Source of the DNA: Corynebacterium pygosceleis
Lineage (GTDB): Bacteria; Actinomycetota; Actinomycetes; Mycobacteriales; Mycobacteriaceae
Assembly (NCBI RefSeq): GCF_016595275.2
Contig: NZ_JAENIQ020000001.1
Location: 496,001-560,000 of the forward strand
Reading direction: 5' to 3'
Length of the DNA: 64,000 nt
Under the pieces are notes generated by a model, which was given only the letters and a program-made list of their open reading frames with translations, searched no databases and was not told where the DNA came from. The first letter of the stretch is position 1. Each line of letters opens with the position of its first letter. Both the position numbers and the translations under genes were made by a program. Positions 40,189 to 47,695 of the stretch are shown here, one piece after another.

Positions 40189-40848
40189 TCAGCGCCCCAG
40201 ATCGAGGAGGTCCACGTTCTGCTCCACCATCGCCTGTTGCAGGGCCGGGACACCATAGGTCCGGGCGTAGGAGAATTCATCGTCGGTGAGCAGGACGAGC
40301 TGGAGCAGGACGGTGAGCCGGGCGTTCGCGGGCTGCGCGGACGACACGTCATCGGTGCCGACCTCGCCGGCCTCCTCCATCATGCGGGGCACGCCCTTCG
40401 CCCAGACATAGGGAACGACGAGAAGTCCGTGTCGGACGGTAACGTCCGGTTCCGCGACGAGGCCACCGAGCACCCCGACCCCCGGTAGCAGCTGCCCCGG
40501 CGATGCGGGCACCCTGCCCGCCGAGTCGCGGAGGAAGGCCGCGGTCGCCGCGACGACGCGGTCGAGGCAGTCGTGGGTACCGGCGGCGACGGCGAACACC
40601 TCACTGCGGACGTCAACCGGGCGGGCGTCCAGATCCGCGGGTTCCGTCGGCACCTCATCGGCTGATTCGGTGACGCTGTTCGTGTCGGTGATCAACCCGG
40701 TGTCCACCCGGCCGAAATCGAGGGTGGTGGCGAGGCGCTCCCCGGAATCCAGGAGTCCGGCCCCGACATGGAAATCCCCGATCCGCTTCACCTCGAGCGA
40801 TCCCGGAATGAGATCGTTGATCCAGTAGGTCGTCTCCCTGAGGTCCAC
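40189..40848 (-). CDS. Suppressor-of-fused (SUFU)-domain-like protein
   Basis: 219 residues, GTG start behind GGGGAGGCACC. The C-terminal half resembles bacterial SUFU-domain proteins: LLVVPYVWAKGVPRMME, then LTVLLQLVLLTDDEFSYART, ending VDLLDLGR. It has no signal peptide or catalytic motif. The function in bacteria is unknown. It lies between aspT and dnaX; a homologue of unknown function occupies a similar place in C. glutamicum. The family call is from pattern only. Confidence 0.6.
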   Translation of the reverse strand: MDLRETTYWINDLIPGSLEVKRIGDFHVGAGLLDSGERLATTLDFGRVDTGLITDTNSVTESADEVPTEPADLDARPVDVRSEVFAVAAGTHDCLDRVVAATAAFLRDSAGRVPASPGQLLPGVGVLGGLVAEPDVTVRHGLLVVPYVWAKGVPRMMEEAGEVGTDDVSSAQPANARLTVLLQLVLLTDDEFSYARTYGVPALQQAMVEQNVDLLDLGR

Positions 40849-40861
40849 GGTGCCTCCCCTT

Positions 40862-40893
40862 CTCGTCTCACCGTCACATGTCGGTGAGACGAG
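40862..40893. other. Hairpin between aspT and the SUFU-like gene
   Basis: A perfect 12-bp stem CTCGTCTCACCG / CGGTGAGACGAG has an 8-base loop and no T-run. It lies just upstream of the ribosome site of the SUFU-like gene, so it could end aspT transcripts or affect translation. Confidence 0.5.
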
Positions 40894-40907
40894 TATAGGG
40901 GGCCGGT

Positions 40908-42179
40908 TCAGCCTGCGAACTTCTCGGCCGCCGCGAGCAGCACACAGGTGGCGACGCCGTCCATCGCGACCTCGAGTTCCTCGACGGGCGGGAGCGAGGG
41001 GGCGAGCCGGATGTTGCGGTTGTCGGGATCCTCGTGCAGCGGGAAGGATGAACCCGCACCGGTCAGCGCGATCCCGGCTTCCTTCGCGAGCTGGACCACA
41101 CGCGAGGCGGTGCCGTCGACGACGTCGAGGGAGATGAAGTAGCCGCCCTCGGGCTTCGTCCAGGTGGCGACACCGTGTCCGCCGAGTCGGGACTCCAGGA
41201 TCCCGAGGACCTTCTCGAACTTCGGCGCCAGGGAGGCCGCGTGCCTCCGCATGAGGGCACGGACGCCGTCGGCGTCGCCGAAGAACCGGGCGTGGGCGAG
41301 CTGGTTGACCTTGTTCGGGCCGATGCCGCGCACACCGGCGTGCGCACCGTACCAGTCGAGGTTCTCCTTCGAGGAGGCGAAGAACGCCACGCCCGCACCG
41401 GCGAAGGTGATCTTGGAGGTCGACGTCATGAACCAGAAACGGTTCGGGTTTCCGGCCTTCTCCGCGAGATCGAGCACATTGTGGATGACGGGGAATTCAT
41501 CGGTGAGGGTGTGGATCGCGTAGGCGTTGTCCCACACGATGCGGAAGTCCTTCGCGGCGGTCTCCATCTCGGCGAGTTCACGGCAGACCCGCTCCGAGAA
41601 GGTGACGCCGGTCGGGTTACCGAACACGGGAACGGTCCACATGCCCTTGACGGACGGGTCCCTGACCAGTTCCCGGACGGCGTCCATGTCGGGGCCCTCG
41701 TCGGTCATGGGGACGGTGACCATCTCGAAGCCGAGATGCTCGGTGATGGTGAAGTGACGGTCGTAGCCGGGGACCGGGCAGATCCAGCGGACGGTCTCGA
41801 GATCCTTCCACGGGGTGTCCGAATCGTTGTTTCCCCACACGTAGGACGCGAGGATCAGGTCGAACATGATGTTGAGGGAGGAGGCGTCACCGGCCCAGAT
41901 CTGTTCCACCGGAATGCCGAGGAGCTCGGAGTAGATCGCGCGGATGTCGGTGATCCCGTTCAGACCACCGTAGTTGCGGACATCGATGCCGTCGGCCGTG
42001 GTGTGCTCCCCCGCACCGGGCTGACCGAGGAGCTCCTCGGAGAAGTCGAGCTGCTCCGCCGACGGCTTACCCCGGGTCAGGTCCAGCTTCAGGTTCCGGG
42101 CCTTGAGTTCGTCGTACTTCGCCGAGATCTCCTCGGTGAAGTCGGCGAGAGCCTTCGCATCGAGATCCTGCAACGTCAT
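40908..42179 (-). CDS. aspT: Aspartate aminotransferase (class Ic, MocR-like subgroup)
   Basis: 423 residues from ATG 42179. It is a fold-type I PLP enzyme; the Schiff-base Lys is in MTSTSKITFAGAGVAFFAS, with the PLP-ring Asp in IVWDNAYAIHT and the AGDASSLNIMFDLI phosphate-loop region. The start MTLQDLDAKALADFTEEISA and the overall length match C. glutamicum AspT, the main oxaloacetate-to-aspartate transaminase feeding the lysine pathway. The open frame continues upstream, but no homology or ribosome site supports it. Confidence 0.93.
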   Translation of the reverse strand: MTLQDLDAKALADFTEEISAKYDELKARNLKLDLTRGKPSAEQLDFSEELLGQPGAGEHTTADGIDVRNYGGLNGITDIRAIYSELLGIPVEQIWAGDASSLNIMFDLILASYVWGNNDSDTPWKDLETVRWICPVPGYDRHFTITEHLGFEMVTVPMTDEGPDMDAVRELVRDPSVKGMWTVPVFGNPTGVTFSERVCRELAEMETAAKDFRIVWDNAYAIHTLTDEFPVIHNVLDLAEKAGNPNRFWFMTSTSKITFAGAGVAFFASSKENLDWYGAHAGVRGIGPNKVNQLAHARFFGDADGVRALMRRHAASLAPKFEKVLGILESRLGGHGVATWTKPEGGYFISLDVVDGTASRVVQLAKEAGIALTGAGSSFPLHEDPDNRNIRLAPSLPPVEELEVAMDGVATCVLLAAAEKFAG

Positions 42180-42330
42180 GGGTGCCACCTTCCGCGGTGA
42201 ATGGATGTGAAACGTTCCTGATGACACCGACCCCGGGATCTTCCCCCGTGGTGGTGTCTCCGGGGTCCACTGTAGCCGCCGGTGCCGGTGTGCACCACGG
42301 TTGGAGCACCCTTCGGGAAGGGGACGGGAA

Positions 42331-42370
42331 GACACAAAGATGCACCGCCCCGGGGAAGGGACGGTGCATC
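42331..42370 (-). terminator. Terminator of the SRP RNA gene
   Basis: GATGCACCG and CGGTGCATC pair on the minus strand around a C/G-rich loop, followed by TTTGTGTCTTCC. It lies 19 bases after the SRP RNA 3' end. Confidence 0.75.
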
Positions 42371-42388
42371 ACCACGTCTGAGTTTAAG

Positions 42389-42475
42389 GGGACCCCGCGC
42401 ACCCGTCAGAGCTCGCTGACCCTTGCTGCATTCCTGCCCTGGGGGAGTTCACGAGGTGTACGCCGCACGGGGTCC
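42389..42475 (-). ncRNA. ffs: Signal recognition particle RNA (4.5S-type)
   Basis: The minus strand carries the Ffh-binding helix-8 signature CAGGGCAGGAATGCAGCAAGGGTCAG. It is enclosed by a long hairpin whose ends pair (GGACCCCG with CGGGGTCC). The length of about 87 bases is that of the small bacterial SRP RNA. A -10 element sits exactly seven bases before the predicted 5' end. Confidence 0.9.
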
Positions 42476-42482
42476 TGCCCAC

Positions 42483-42512
42483 AGGGTAACCCACAAGTGA
42501 CCGGAGGCCCAA
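42483..42512 (-). promoter_or_regulatory. Promoter of the SRP RNA gene
   Basis: On the minus strand -35 TTGGGC (42507-42512) and -10 TACCCT (42483-42488) are 18 bases apart. The seven-base gap to 42475 gives a G start at the SRP RNA 5' end. Confidence 0.55.
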
Positions 42513-42526
42513 GCCGGGGCCGGGTT

Positions 42527-42554
42527 TTGATCGGGGCGGAGGTTTGGGTATAGT
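42527..42554 (+). promoter_or_regulatory. Promoter of tRNA-Ser(GGA)
   Basis: -35 TTGATC (42527-42532) and -10 TATAGT (42549-42554) are 16 bases apart, and the tRNA begins 40 bases further on. It is divergent from the SRP RNA promoter. Confidence 0.6.
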
Positions 42555-42594
42555 ACACCGCAGACATGACGGGGAAACCTGTCGTGCTCTTTCT

Positions 42595-42679
42595 GGAGGA
42601 TTCGACTAGCGGCCTATGTCGCACGCCTGGAACGCGTGTTGGGAGCAATCCCTCAGGGGTTCAAATCCCCTATCCTCCG
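42595..42679 (+). tRNA. tRNA-Ser(GGA)
   Basis: The acceptor GGAGGAT pairs with ATCCTCC. The anticodon loop CTGGAAC gives GGA (codons TCC/TCT). There is a long variable arm typical of class II tRNAs. The T-arm is GGGGTTCAAATCCCC. No CCA is encoded. Confidence 0.93.
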
Positions 42680-42685
42680 CAGCAC

Positions 42686-42728
42686 GGAAAACCCGTGTCC
42701 GGGACACTCTCCCGGACACGGGTTTTCC
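42686..42728 (+). terminator. Terminator after tRNA-Ser(GGA)
   Basis: An 18-bp perfect stem GGAAAACCCGTGTCCGGG and its complement has a 7-base loop. The 3' arm includes TTTT. Confidence 0.85.
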
Positions 42729-42856
42729 GCATTCATCGTCATCCATCGTCGGGGAAGTGCCCCGTTCCGGTCACTCATCCGCCGCTGTCCGCGTGCCGGA
42801 CGTCCGTCAGTGACCGACATCCCCGCGCCGGCGGAACCACCATCGAAGGGACCGTC

Positions 42857-43719
42857 ATGGTCGTGTCCCCCTCCCCCGCAGTCGCCTCTTCAGGGTGTCC
42901 GCCCACGGTGAAGGAACTGCGTCACCGCGCGGAATGGCCACTGGTGATACTGGGCCTCGTCCTCACCGCCGTCGTGGCGGCCCTCGCGATCGCGATGCTC
43001 GCCAACGGAGACACCCCCGACGAATGGGCGATGGGGTCCTGTTGGGACTCGTGACACCGGTCGTCGCCCTGGTGCTCATCCGCATGATGTACCGGAAGGC
43101 CGCGGCCAACAGCATCGAACTGACGGAGAAGCAGCTCCCCGAGCTCTACGCCATCTACGCCGAACCCGGCGAGCGGATGGGTTTCGACACCCCGGGCGGC
43201 CCGGATCTGCCGAAGCTCCACCTGCACAACGGCAACGGTGTGATGAACGCCTACGCCACCGAGTGCCGGAAGCGCGCGGCCTACATCGTCCTGAACTCCG
43301 ACATCGTGGATCTCGCCTACGTGCACGGTGATTTCGGTGCCCTCCGGTTCATCATGGCTCACGAACTGGGTCACGTGAAGTGCCGGCACATCTCCCTCTG
43401 GCGGCTGATCTACGTCCCGGCCATGACACTGCTTTTCCTGGGCGAATCGGCGACGCGTGCACAGGAGTACACCGCCGACCGGGTCGCCGCGTACTACGCT
43501 CCCGGGGATGTGTTGACCATGGTCGACCTGTTCGCCGGCAAGAATCTCGGCCACCGTATCGACGTCGACGAGTACTTCCGCACCAGTGACGCCCACGGCG
43601 AGGGTCTCTGGCTGCGCTTCGCCGACTTCCGCTCCGACCACGCGGTCGGTTTCCGCCGCATGGGCGCGCTGCGCCGGACCCTCACCGAAGGATGGGACGT
43701 CCACGGGAAGATGCTGTAA
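42857..43719 (+). CDS. M48-like membrane zinc peptidase, interrupted by a one-base frameshift
   Basis: ATG 42857 (GAAGGG ribosome site) encodes a start with RHRAEWPLVILGLVLTAVVA, one membrane helix, then AMG. It then reaches a stop at 43054. At the G4 run 43033-43036 one extra G would continue into a second helix (VLLGLVTPVVALVLIRMMY) and the peptidase domain. That domain has zinc motif HELGH (AHELGHVKCRHISL) and the downstream ligand motif EYTADR. Restored length is about 287 residues, like the intact paralogue at 45526-46359 (277 residues), which aligns through both helices and the EGWDVHGKML end. A GTG at about 43050 might start a form with one helix. The substrate is unknown. Confidence 0.75.
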
Positions 43720-43796
43720 CCCACCCTTCGACAGTGGCGACCACCCAGCACCTCTTCCTCGGACATTGAAGACGAGATACCCCCACGGCATCTCTT

Positions 43797-44741
43797 CTAC
43801 CGGCATCCGCCCGGATCATCATGTGGGGCCACCCACATGACGTCCCCGGCGGGAAGTTGCGCCGGGTCGAAGAGCTCCACCAGCTCGTCCATCCCGGAAA
43901 CCCCGGTAACCCCCAACGACCGGGCGATACGTGCCCGGACCTCACCCACCGACTCTCCCTCCAACATCTGCCGCAGCGTCACCGCCCCGTCCCGCTTCGC
44001 CAGGCGCTTCCCCTCCGGGCCGAGCACCAGGGGAACGTGCACGTACCCGACCTCCGGGTACCCGAGCAGATGCGCGAGGTACGCCTGGCGGGGAGCGGAG
44101 GACAGCAGGTCGCGCCCGCGCACGACCTGATCGACGCCCTGCGCCGCGTCATCGACCGTGACCGCGAGGTTGTACGCCCAGTCCGGACACTGGCCCCCAC
44201 GACGCAGCACCAGATCATCGACCTCACCGGTGTACTCCCCGGCGTAGTGGTCGTGCACCGTCCATTCCGTGACCTCCGCACGCAGCCGGAGCGCCGGGAC
44301 CCGCCCATCGGCGGAGAGCTCCGCCCGGCGTCGTTCCCGCGTCACGTCGTCGAGATCCCGGCACGTTCCCGGATAGCAGCCGGGGAGGATGTGCGGGGCA
44401 CCGGACGCCTCCCGGATCTCCCGGCGCGAGCAGTAGCACTCGTAGACGAGTCCCCGGGAACGCAGTTCCTCCACCGCGGCTTCATAGGCGGGGTACCGGT
44501 CCCGCTGGGCCCACACCTCACCGTCGAAGTCGAGTCCCAGAGTGAGCAGATCCTCGATCTGCCGTTCGGCGGACTCGGTCGACGAGCGCTGGGTGTCGAT
44601 GTCCTCCACACGCAGCAGGAAACGCCTCCCCGAGCGCCGGGCGAACAGCCACGCGAGCACCGCCGTCCGCAGGTTGCCGAAGTGCAGATCGCCGCTGGGT
44701 GAGGGCGCGTAGCGGCCGGCGCCGGAAGGGGTAACGGGCAT
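43797..44741 (-). CDS. gluQ: Glutamyl-Q tRNA(Asp) synthetase
   Basis: A 314-residue truncated GluRS-like enzyme. The HIGH-type motif is HFGN (20-23) in [16 protein letters not shown], and the KMSKS-type motif is [11 protein letters not shown]. Zinc ligands are in CYCSRREI and CYPGTC. It lacks the anticodon-binding domain of true GluRS. It attaches Glu to the queuosine base at position 34 of tRNA-Asp. Its presence beside yhhQ and tgt supports queuosine salvage in this organism. Confidence 0.92.
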   Translation of the reverse strand: MPVTPSGAGRYAPSPSGDLHFGNLRTAVLAWLFARRSGRRFLLRVEDIDTQRSSTESAERQIEDLLTLGLDFDGEVWAQRDRYPAYEAAVEELRSRGLVYECYCSRREIREASGAPHILPGCYPGTCRDLDDVTRERRRAELSADGRVPALRLRAEVTEWTVHDHYAGEYTGEVDDLVLRRGGQCPDWAYNLAVTVDDAAQGVDQVVRGRDLLSSAPRQAYLAHLLGYPEVGYVHVPLVLGPEGKRLAKRDGAVTLRQMLEGESVGEVRARIARSLGVTGVSGMDELVELFDPAQLPAGDVMWVAPHDDPGGCR

Positions 44742-44815
44742 GGGACCATGCTAACTGTGCCGGGTGGCATGCACCGGTGGGCGACACCGGTAGCTCCTGT
44801 GGCACGATGTTCGCC

Positions 44816-45523
44816 ATGACCACACACTCCGACATCCCGTCTGGGCGGGGCGCTGCCGACACCTCCGCAGCGTCCGCGAACGCCCGCTTCATCCCCGTCC
44901 AGCGCTCCTACTACCCCGTGCTGCTGGCACTGTTCGTCTCCGTGTTCGTGATCTCGAACATCACCGCCACCAAGGGGGTGACGCTCGGACCGATCATCAC
45001 CGACGGCGCCTTCTTCCTCTTCCCCCTCGCCTACATCATCGGCGACGTCCTGGCGGAGTGCTACGGCTTCCGCGCCACCCGCCGCGCCATCTGGACCGGC
45101 TTCGCCGTCATGCTGCTCGCCGTCGCCGCGTTCACCGTCGCCATCGCGCTCCCGGCCGCCGACTTCTACGACGGTCAGGACTCCTTCGCCAGCGTCCTCG
45201 GCGTGGTGCCCCGCATCGTCATCGCCTCACTCGTCGGCTACCTGGCCGGGCAGCTGCTCAACTCCTACGTCCTCGTCGCCATCAAGAAACGCACCGGTGA
45301 GAAATCACTGTGGGCCCGGCTGCTCGGTTCCACGGTCGTCGGCGAGTTCGGCGACACCCTTCTGTTCTGTCTCATCGCCGCTCCCGTCATCGGCATCACC
45401 ACCGTCGGAGACACCGTCAACTACACCCTCGTCGGATTCCTCTGGAAGACCGCGATCGAGGTCATCATGATGCCGCTGACCTACGCGGCGATCGCCTGGG
45501 TGAAGAAACGCGAGAACTACTGA
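44816..45523 (+). CDS. yhhQ: Queuosine precursor transporter (YhhQ/QPTR family)
   Basis: 235 residues from ATG 44816, with six hydrophobic segments. Conserved family blocks are VSVFVISNITATKGVTLG, FPLAYIIGDVLAECYGFRAT and STVVGEFGDTLLFCLIA (the last is diagnostic for this ECF-like vitamin-uptake fold). It imports preQ1, preQ0 or queuine. It is divergent from gluQ by 74 bases. Its stop is two bases from the start of the following M48-like gene, so the two are cotranscribed. Confidence 0.93.
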   Translation: MTTHSDIPSGRGAADTSAASANARFIPVQRSYYPVLLALFVSVFVISNITATKGVTLGPIITDGAFFLFPLAYIIGDVLAECYGFRATRRAIWTGFAVMLLAVAAFTVAIALPAADFYDGQDSFASVLGVVPRIVIASLVGYLAGQLLNSYVLVAIKKRTGEKSLWARLLGSTVVGEFGDTLLFCLIAAPVIGITTVGDTVNYTLVGFLWKTAIEVIMMPLTYAAIAWVKKRENY

Positions 45524-45525
45524 CC

Positions 45526-46359
45526 GTGCCCCGCGCCTCCGCCGACGCCTCCCTCCGGCACCGAGCGGAGCTCCCGCTGCTCACGGTCGGCGTCCTGCTC
45601 ACGATCGTTCTGATCGTGGCGGGGGTTCTCCTCCTGTTCAACGACACCGCGAAACCGGCCGAGATCATCGCCGTCGCCACGGCCGCCACCGGCCCCCTCA
45701 CCCTGTGGTTGCGGACCCACCACAGGCACTGGCTGGCCATCGGCGACGGAATCCTCGTCACCGAGCGCCAGCTCCCGGAGATCCACGCCGTCTACGTCGA
45801 CGTCGCGGAGCACATGGGATTCGGGGACGGCGATGGCCAGCGCCCGCGGCCGCCGCTCTATCTCGTCGGCAGGGGCACATCCATGGACGGGACCGCCGGA
45901 CGCTGCCACGTCTCCACCGGTGCACTGACACTCCACGCCGACTTCGCCGAGATGGTCTACACCGTCGACGACCTGCGTACCGTGCGCTACCTCCTGGCCC
46001 ACCAGCTCGGCCACATTCTCGCAGGCCACACCACCCCGGTTCGCGCCACCGTCAACGCGGTCATGCTCGGCGCCCAGCTCAACCGCCCGCTGGCGACGGC
46101 GGAGGAGTACTCCGCCGACCGGGCGGTGGGCCGTTACGTCCCCGAGGCCGCGGAGGGGGTCGTCGCCCTCTACTCGGACAAGAACATCCGGGCCCGGATC
46201 GACATCGATGAATACCTCGCGGACGCCGGGCGCATCCGGGACGACATCTGGCTCCGCATCGCCAACCTCGGTTCCTCACACCCCGTCGGTGTGAAGCGGA
46301 TGCTCGCCTTCAGGGCGATGCGGGAACAGGGCTGGGACGTCCACGGCGAGCTGTTCTAG
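45526..46359 (+). CDS. M48-like membrane protein with HQLGH in place of HExxH
   Basis: 277 residues, GTG start (MPRASADASLRHRAELPLLT). Two membrane helices (about 17-38 and 44-62) are followed by an M48-type domain. The zinc motif reads AHQLGHILAGH, with Gln for the catalytic Glu. The EEYSADRAVGRY ligand motif and the DVHGELF ending are kept. It is a clear paralogue of the protein at 42857. It could still bind zinc but should not cleave peptides by the usual mechanism. It is in an operon with yhhQ. Confidence 0.8.
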   Translation: MPRASADASLRHRAELPLLTVGVLLTIVLIVAGVLLLFNDTAKPAEIIAVATAATGPLTLWLRTHHRHWLAIGDGILVTERQLPEIHAVYVDVAEHMGFGDGDGQRPRPPLYLVGRGTSMDGTAGRCHVSTGALTLHADFAEMVYTVDDLRTVRYLLAHQLGHILAGHTTPVRATVNAVMLGAQLNRPLATAEEYSADRAVGRYVPEAAEGVVALYSDKNIRARIDIDEYLADAGRIRDDIWLRIANLGSSHPVGVKRMLAFRAMREQGWDVHGELF

Positions 46360-46414
46360 GGACGACGGGCGCGCGGTGCGGAACGGGTGACCGTCTGCGC
46401 CCGCATCCGTCGCT

Positions 46415-47659
46415 CTACCGTTTCGACGCGTAGTAGCGGCCCATGAACTCGTCGCGGTACGCCTCGTAGTCCCCCGCCTCGATGGCATCCCGGATCCCGT
46501 CGACGAGGCGGATCATGAAGTAGAGGTTGTGCATCGTGCACAGCGTGCCCGCCAGGAACTCCTTGGCCTTGAGCAGGTGGTGGATGTAGGCGCGGGAGTA
46601 GTTCTCGCTGACGTAGCCGCCGAGCTCCTCGTCGATGCCCGCGAAATCGCGCTTGAAGCGCGCCCCGGTCAACGTCATGCGCCCGTCGAGGGTGTAGACG
46701 CCGCCGCGCCGGCCGAGGCGCGTGGGCGCGACACAGTCGAAGGTGTCGGCGCCGGCCTCGATGGCGGTGAACAGGTCATCCGGCTCGGAGATGCCCAGCA
46801 GATGACGGGGAGCCTCGACCGGCAGTTCATCGCACACCCAGCCGACGATGGTGCCGAGACGTTCCTTCTCCAGGGCACCGCCGATGCCGTAGCCGCCGAA
46901 ACCGCGTTTCCCCTCCGCGCGGAACTCCTCCGAGAGCGACACCAGGCCGCGGGTGGCCTGCCTGCGGAGGTCCTCGTACTGGGCTCCCTGCACGACCCCC
47001 CACAGGGACTGCAGCGGCTTGCCGACGCGCTGTTCCGTCAGCCGGTTGTGTTCCTCGAGACAGCGGCGGGCCCAGCGGTGGGTCCGTTCGACGGAGGCGT
47101 CCTGGTACTCGCGGGTGTCCATGAGGGTGGTCAGCTCGTCGAAGGCGAACATGATGTCGGCCCCGAGCTGGTGCTGGATCTGCATGGACACCTCCGGGGT
47201 GAAGCGGTGCTTCGACCCGTCGATGACGCTGCGGAAGTCCACGCCGTCCTCGTCGACGTGCGCGAAGCGGTCCTTGCTGCGGGCCTTCACGTCGGCGGCG
47301 GTCAGGTTCGTGGTGTCCATGGCCAGGACCTTCTTGAAGCCGACGCCGAGGCTCATGACCTGGAATCCACCGGAGTCGGTGTAGGTGGGCCCGTGCCAGT
47401 TCTCGAAGGCGGCGACCCCGCCGGCGGTGTCGACGATGTCGGGGCCCGGTTGGAGGTAGAGGTGGTAGGCGTTGGAGAGGATCGCCTGCGCACCGGTCTG
47501 CCGGATCTGCTCCGGGGTCAGCGTCTTCACCGTGGCCTTGGTCGCCACCGGGATGAACGCCGGGGTGGCGATGTCGCCGTGCGGGGTGTGGATCACCCCG
47601 GTGCGCCCGTGGGGGCTGGATTCCAGGCGGGTGCCGAGGGTGAAGGTGGTGTCAGTCAT
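46415..47659 (-). CDS. tgt: Queuine tRNA-ribosyltransferase (TGT), zinc Cys triad absent
   Basis: About 414 residues from ATG 47659 (GTG 47668 also possible). It is a TIM-barrel transglycosylase exchanging G34 for queuine or a precursor in GUN tRNAs. Catalytic motifs are TDSGGFQVMSLG and the nucleophile block DTFDCVAPTRLGRRGG. The LLGISEPDDLFTAIEAGADT region and the final CTMHNLYFMIRLVDGIRDAI are conserved. The usual zinc motif C-x-C-x2-C before YSRAY reads LGGYVSENYSRAYIHHL, so all three Cys are replaced (Leu, Gly, Ser). Either the structure is held without zinc, or activity is changed. Confidence 0.93.
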   Translation of the reverse strand: MTDTTFTLGTRLESSPHGRTGVIHTPHGDIATPAFIPVATKATVKTLTPEQIRQTGAQAILSNAYHLYLQPGPDIVDTAGGVAAFENWHGPTYTDSGGFQVMSLGVGFKKVLAMDTTNLTAADVKARSKDRFAHVDEDGVDFRSVIDGSKHRFTPEVSMQIQHQLGADIMFAFDELTTLMDTREYQDASVERTHRWARRCLEEHNRLTEQRVGKPLQSLWGVVQGAQYEDLRRQATRGLVSLSEEFRAEGKRGFGGYGIGGALEKERLGTIVGWVCDELPVEAPRHLLGISEPDDLFTAIEAGADTFDCVAPTRLGRRGGVYTLDGRMTLTGARFKRDFAGIDEELGGYVSENYSRAYIHHLLKAKEFLAGTLCTMHNLYFMIRLVDGIRDAIEAGDYEAYRDEFMGRYYASKR

Positions 47660-47695
47660 GACTGTCACTGTAGTGCCGGTGTGTTCCGGTGTCGG

